In this document: positions 59,335 to 64,000 of the stretch, one piece after another
How positions within the stretch are numbered: position 1 is the stretch's first letter
How the letters are laid out: each line of letters begins with the position of its first letter
Assembly: GCF_018687715.1 (NCBI RefSeq)
Contig: NC_056756.1
Location: forward strand, 40,520,480 to 40,584,479
Direction: 5' to 3'
Origin: Carya illinoinensis
Taxonomy: Eukaryota > Streptophyta > Magnoliopsida > Fagales > Juglandaceae
Length of the DNA: 64,000 nt
Program-made: the position numbers and the translations under genes
Notes under the pieces: generated by a model
Told to the model about the DNA's origin: nothing
What the model saw: only the letters and a program-made list of their open reading frames with translations
The model's database searches: none

Positions 59335-59619
59335 AAAAATGCATGCAAACCAAAAAATTAAAATAAAACCCATAATTGTTTTAGGATGACAAGTCATGAG
59401 AAGTATTATAATATATGTTTCTTAATTCCTATGCATCTAAATGTATAAAAACTTTATAAAAAACTGTAAACAAATGGAACAACAGTTAACTCACATGCCA
59501 CCAAAAAAATAAATCAGATCAATTAAATAAAAAAATAGAAAAGAGAATAAAACAATTACATGCAAACCAAAATAATAAAACCCATAATTTTTTTAAGATG
59601 ACAAGTCATGATGGTAAGG
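59335..59619. repeat. long direct repeat, right copy (about 285 bp)
   Basis: Same order of words as the left copy, 1.18 kb downstream, ending CAAGTCATGATGGTAAGG in both. No terminal inverted repeats are evident, so this is more likely segmental duplication than two insertions. Confidence 0.9.
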
Positions 59620-60534
59620 GTCAAAATTTCTATAATAGCCTCAAAGAAGCTTTAGTAGATGCATAGGCTAGCATATAGTTCATTTCTATCAGAAGCCTAT
59701 GTTGGTGTCTAGACAAAAAATAAAATTCATTACATCAAAATTAGCATGTCTGCTTGGTTTAACGAGCAGAATTAATACCATTTTTTTAACAAAATAATGC
59801 ATGCTAACAAAAAAAAAAAAAAAAAAAAGATCCAGCTAAAGATGACTTAAGCAGTGGTGCAAAATTGTCATCCTAACATCCACCAAAACAAAGAATCCTA
59901 ATGTTTCCATTAGTAAAATCTTTCAAATTATTTTCTTAAACTTCATCCAGTCATCTTTTATTAGTGTTATGCTAATAACCGGGAAACCATTTATAACGTT
60001 CACATAACATCTACTGGAACTTTACCCCATTCAAAACAATTGTATGCATGTTTGGCTCTACTATAGCAGCACTGACCACATGGAGTTTCAGTCTAAATAA
60101 ATTATGCTCAAACAAAAAATGTACTAAACAGAACAATAATGGTATATTTCTCTGAACTAATAATGCTTTGAGAATGAATATAAATATACTAGAACTCCTT
60201 AAATCAATAAACAAACTTCCCTAAAACATAAATTCTAGGGAAAAAAACATGATTCAGAAGACCAGGAAAGAAATCTTCCATTGAAAGAAAGATAGCACCA
60301 AATACAAATGAAATCATGACAAAAAAAGTCGATTTTAATTATAGGCAAAGTTCCATGCTTTCACAGAAACAAAAAAGCCATATGTCAAATTCGCATCCAT
60401 TACCAAAAATTAACTCAAATCGTATACTAAAAGAAAAAGACAAAAATAATCAATCATAAACAATATATGACATAGAACAAATCAAGAATGGAATACTTAC
60501 AATAATAACATGTTCGAAACATATGAACAGATGA

Positions 60535-60870
60535 ACAAAAAATTGAAGCCTCAAAAATTTCAAAAAAAAAAAAAAAGATTCCCATGTTCGAAATAGAGTA
60601 GATCTTCGACTACTGATAGCATATAAAAACAAATTAAAAAATAAATTAAAAATCACGTGAAGCAATGCTATCTCCGATTAGAGCTCCCTCCCTTCCTTCT
60701 TTCCCATCAAGGCTATAATGCTTGCCTATCTTTATCATTCTCATCAAAACAAACCCACAATCAACAAAGGAAAGCCTCAAAAACTTCCCAAAAAAAAAAA
60801 AGATTCCCATGTTCGACAAAACAGAGTAGATCTAGCAAAAATAAACCCATCTTCGACTACTTAAGGAGAA
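60535..60870. repeat. direct repeat around GATTCCCATGTTCGA
   Basis: GCCTCAAAAA, a poly(A) run, GATTCCCATGTTCGA, AGAGTAGATCT and CTTCGACTACT occur in order at about 60548-60618 and 60772-60862, with an extra insertion in the second copy. Confidence 0.8.
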
Positions 60871-61920
60871 AAAAATAGAAGAAATAAATCTGGTTTTTTG
60901 GTTGGAATAATAAAAAATTAAATTGGTACTTTATAAAATAAAATAACAAGACTATTTAATTTCTAGCAAAATAACAATATATAACAGACCCAAATAAATA
61001 AATAAAACCCCATGTTTAAAAAAAAAAATCCAAAATAGACCCTAATCCTTTCCCACATGCTCATAAAACTAAAAAACTACAAAAAAAAAAAAAAAACACA
61101 GATTTTTTATTTTTAGCTCATTCAGTCGATATATATATTTGGCCCGAGTAAAATATCTCACCCACTTAGATGGATTATAAGTTCCAAATTTCTTTGCTAT
61201 CTGCAAGTATTTCACCTCCATTAGAGATAGATTTCACCATATTATACCATAAAACATCTCTAATAAAACTATCACACAGTTTTTCGAACCATAATTACCC
61301 AATTCAATTCAAGTATTTAACAATCATAACAACTTTCTAACCCATAGAATGCATGCTCAAATCAGAACCAAATCACAATACAAATTTGGAACAGTGAAGG
61401 ATTCAATGCAACATTCCAATCACAGTAGAACAATGCAATCTTGGTGCACACATTGAATTCTAATACCCAAGTATTAAACACGCACATCTTTCTTTTAAAA
61501 ACACCAGTTTTTCCCAAACTCAATATAAATTCTAATACCCAAATCAACATAGATCTATATAAGATATACTCTAATACCCAGTGCACAAAAAGAAAAAAAA
61601 AATCAAAATCAACAAACAGAAAACAAAAGAAACAGAGAGAGGAAAACATACCCAAGGATGAAGACGACGGCACGAGGATGTACCCATAAACAGAAAACTC
61701 CTCAAATCGTTTACTGCTAGATCTGGGCAGAGTAGTGGAAAACGACCCATGTTAAAGGAAGAAAAAAAAATTCAGAAACTTAGGGCTTACCGAAATGCTT
61801 GCTCAAAGATGGGGAGAGAGAGAAGAGGCTTACCGAAATGCTAGCAGTGAGATCATTGACAGAGACGGTTGAGAAACTTCAGGCTTCACCGTCGGAGCAC
61901 GCACAAGAGAGAAAGTGAAT

Positions 61921-62090
61921 GGGGGGGGGGGGAGTGGGTAGGGCATCGAAGAGCAGAGAGAGAGAAGTGAAGAACAAAGGAGAGATACAGCGGCTGGTTT
62001 TGTCTGTTAGAGAGAGAGAGAGAGGAGACGAGAGAAGCTAAGGTTTGTCTGCTCGAAGGGAAGAGGGGTCGCAAGGGGGGGGGGGGGTTG
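61921..62090. repeat. G-runs and GA-rich low-complexity patch
   Basis: Runs of 11-13 G at about 61921-61932 and 62076-62088, with (GA)n between. Open frames across the patch are a consequence of base composition. Confidence 0.85.
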
Positions 62091-62165
62091 CGGCATGGGT
62101 GATACGAATGGGAGGGAGTATGGGGCTTAGGGTTATGATGAGACTAAAACGGCACTGTTTTGAAT

Positions 62166-64000
62166 AGCAAAATATATTTTATGTATTATTGAGACTGTTA
62201 AAAGTATTAAAACACTTGATATAAAAAAAATATTGAATAAGAAAAAGAATAGTTTCTCATTCTTTTTTCTTTAAAATAAAAAACTTAAATTAAATTTTCA
62301 ATCTAAAAAGCGTTTGGATATATAAAAAAAGAAAGAACTAATAGCAAAAACACAATTATTCTTCTGTTCCACGATGTTTAATAAAATTAAAGTATTCTTG
62401 AACAAATTTTAACTTAAATAAAATTAACTCATCTAACAAAGTTTATATTTAAACGGTTTTACTAACCAAAGTGGTTTGTAATTATTTCCTTTGTTTTTAA
62501 CACCTGAAAAAAGTTTCTAAAAGTAGAAGATGTATTTATTTAAAACCACCAACAAACCACTTGTTAGTAAACATCTTTAAATATATCCTTCATGGTTTTT
62601 CTCTTGTATGCAATTATATCTTTTTAAACATCTTTAAATATTAGAAAAAAACAAAGTCATTAGTAATTACTTTCTTTACTATTAAAAAAATTTTAAAAAA
62701 TAAAAATACGGGCAAGCATTTTGAAAAAAATCATATTTGAACAAGTCTTTTTATATTTATTCTAAATAAAAGTATAAAAAAGTTCAAAATGCATTTAAAC
62801 TAAGGATATCACATCTTAAATATATTCAAAATAATCATTTTATTTGTAAGTAAGTTTGGAACATGAGCTGTTGTTAAGAAATTTTGAAATATGACTACTA
62901 TCCTATCAAATTAAAAAATGAAATAAAATAAAATAAAATTTTAAACTTTAAACTTTTTATCCAATTGATTTTAAAAAAATACTATCTTCACTTATAATTT
63001 GATGAAAATTTTAAAATTTGAGATTTAGAATTGAAATTAAAAAAAAAAAAACTCATGAACTGATAAATTTCACATTTAAATACATTTAATATTGTATAAA
63101 AAAATAATAATTGAATACAGTCTTAATTAATGTAAAAGTTACACATTTTTTTTAACAGAAAGTAGGATTTATTATTAAAAAATTAATTTATTCATATAAA
63201 CTCTTATATGAATCATTTTTTTAATAAAAATATGAAACACTTATACATTCAATAAATATAAATATAATTTTTTTGTATAAAATTTGTCGATGCTTGTTAG
63301 AGACTAGAGAGAGGGAAAGAGAGATGAGAGAGTCAAAGACTCGAGGCGTTGCTTCATACATGGTTTCATTTGTAACTTTCTTTGGACCACATAAAATTAG
63401 AAATGGCTCGATGACGTCCGATAGAGACCCACAAGTGCATTCTACCCGGCCTGGTCAATGCATCTTTAGGCAAAAGAATAAATATTCTACCTATCATCAC
63501 TACATATATTATATATATAATAAGAACGTTGATGCTGATAATAATAAGCATTCCAGATCTTTTATTATAACCATATTTATTACAACATTCATTTTATTCT
63601 CTATGTATTAAATTATCGTTGAAATCAATTTTTAAGGGAAGAAAAAAAAAATTCAACAATTTATATATATGTGTGTGTGTATATACAATGCAATCAAAAC
63701 TTACAATACCTTTTGTGTTTAGACAGAAATTATCCTCCTTATCAAGAGATCTAATTATATAAAAGACTCTATATTGTTTATTTCAAAACCTGTAAGTGCC
63801 TTTATATATATATTATATATTTCTTTTTGCTGGTCCTTGTTTATAATTTTTTTTGTGGGTACTTGCTTTGAATAGTAAATTAATTTTGAGAAATATTTTA
63901 TTCAAGAATTTTGATATGTGATATCGATCTATGCTTTTTATAAGTTCCCTTTTCATGGTATTTTTTCATTTCATGTGTTATTTTGTTATCTTCATTTCCT
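62166..64000. other. AT-rich intergenic DNA
   Basis: No gene recognised on either strand. There is a short GA-rich patch at 63303-63335 and a TATATATGTGTGTGTGTATAT microsatellite-like run at about 63662-63685. Open frames near 63273-63611 lack any recognisable motif. Confidence 0.5.

Larger units (their letters stand above)
55960..62165 (-). other. repeat-rich noncoding tract, possible spliced noncoding transcription unit
   Basis: About 6 kb holding the direct repeat families listed here and no supported ORF. On the minus strand several good splice-donor words occur: ATTTCG|GTAAGC near 61790 and again near 61830, CTTGG|GTATGT near 61650, TATT|GTAAGT near 60495, TCTGG|GTAAGT near 58855. The right edge has a CpG- and GA-rich patch (61800-62100) and AAAACGGCACTGTTTT (62146). 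This could be a minus-strand noncoding unit starting near 62.1 kb, or an old non-autonomous transposon. It is inference only. Confidence 0.35.

Noticed and set aside
61886..62074. Minus-strand open frame rich in Ser and Leu
   Set aside because: Produced by a GA-repeat; no other support.

Overview
This is plant nuclear DNA, AT-rich and intron-containing. It carries degraded Ty1/copia and Ty3/gypsy LTR retrotransposons, LINEs, many MITEs and a small tandem cluster of zinc-dependent alcohol dehydrogenase-like (ADH-like) genes. The repeat style fits a woody eudicot, possibly Fagales/Juglandaceae; that is an impression, not a proof. I see no tRNA, rRNA, CRISPR or prokaryotic feature.

Layout. 1-15.2 kb is a pile of dead retroelements: a copia 3' end (1-1408), a Tat-like gypsy 3' end with its antisense ORF and LTR (about 1720-5800), a decayed copia (about 5820-10415), and a second gypsy pol remnant (10.7-15.2 kb) split by a minus-strand gypsy LTR/gag piece. 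15.4-31.6 kb is a tandem segmental duplication. Each unit carries one intact seven-exon minus-strand ADH-like gene: gene A (16351-20052, 383 aa) and gene B (26288-29676, 378 aa). The two units differ by identifiable later insertions: a solo LTR and a LINE in A, a CACTA-type MITE in B. 31.6-38 kb is intergenic with MITEs, microsatellites and a fragment resembling a heavy-metal-associated isoprenylated protein gene. 38.0-41.9 kb is a copia gag-protease remnant interrupted by a rearranged gypsy element. 43.1-45.5 kb holds a third intact ADH-like gene, C (378 aa). 46.3-47.5 kb is a GC-rich poly(A)-tailed retroposon with a target-site duplication. 47.8-55.5 kb is a fourth ADH copy, D, reduced to exons 1-2 and split by a LINE that was itself hit by a copia element. 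56-62 kb is a noncoding repeat-rich tract with several families of direct repeats. 62-64 kb is plain AT-rich DNA.

The only genes that look functional are the three ADH-like genes. All keep the catalytic and structural zinc ligands and the NAD-binding motif, share six intron positions and have consensus GT-AG splice sites. They probably encode related cytosolic NAD-dependent dehydrogenases of unknown substrate. The nested insertions with matched target-site duplications give a relative order: duplication of the ADH unit came first, then lineage-specific insertions, then internal deletions inside the retroelements. Exon coordinates and insertion boundaries were read by eye and not confirmed by alignment software or transcripts.
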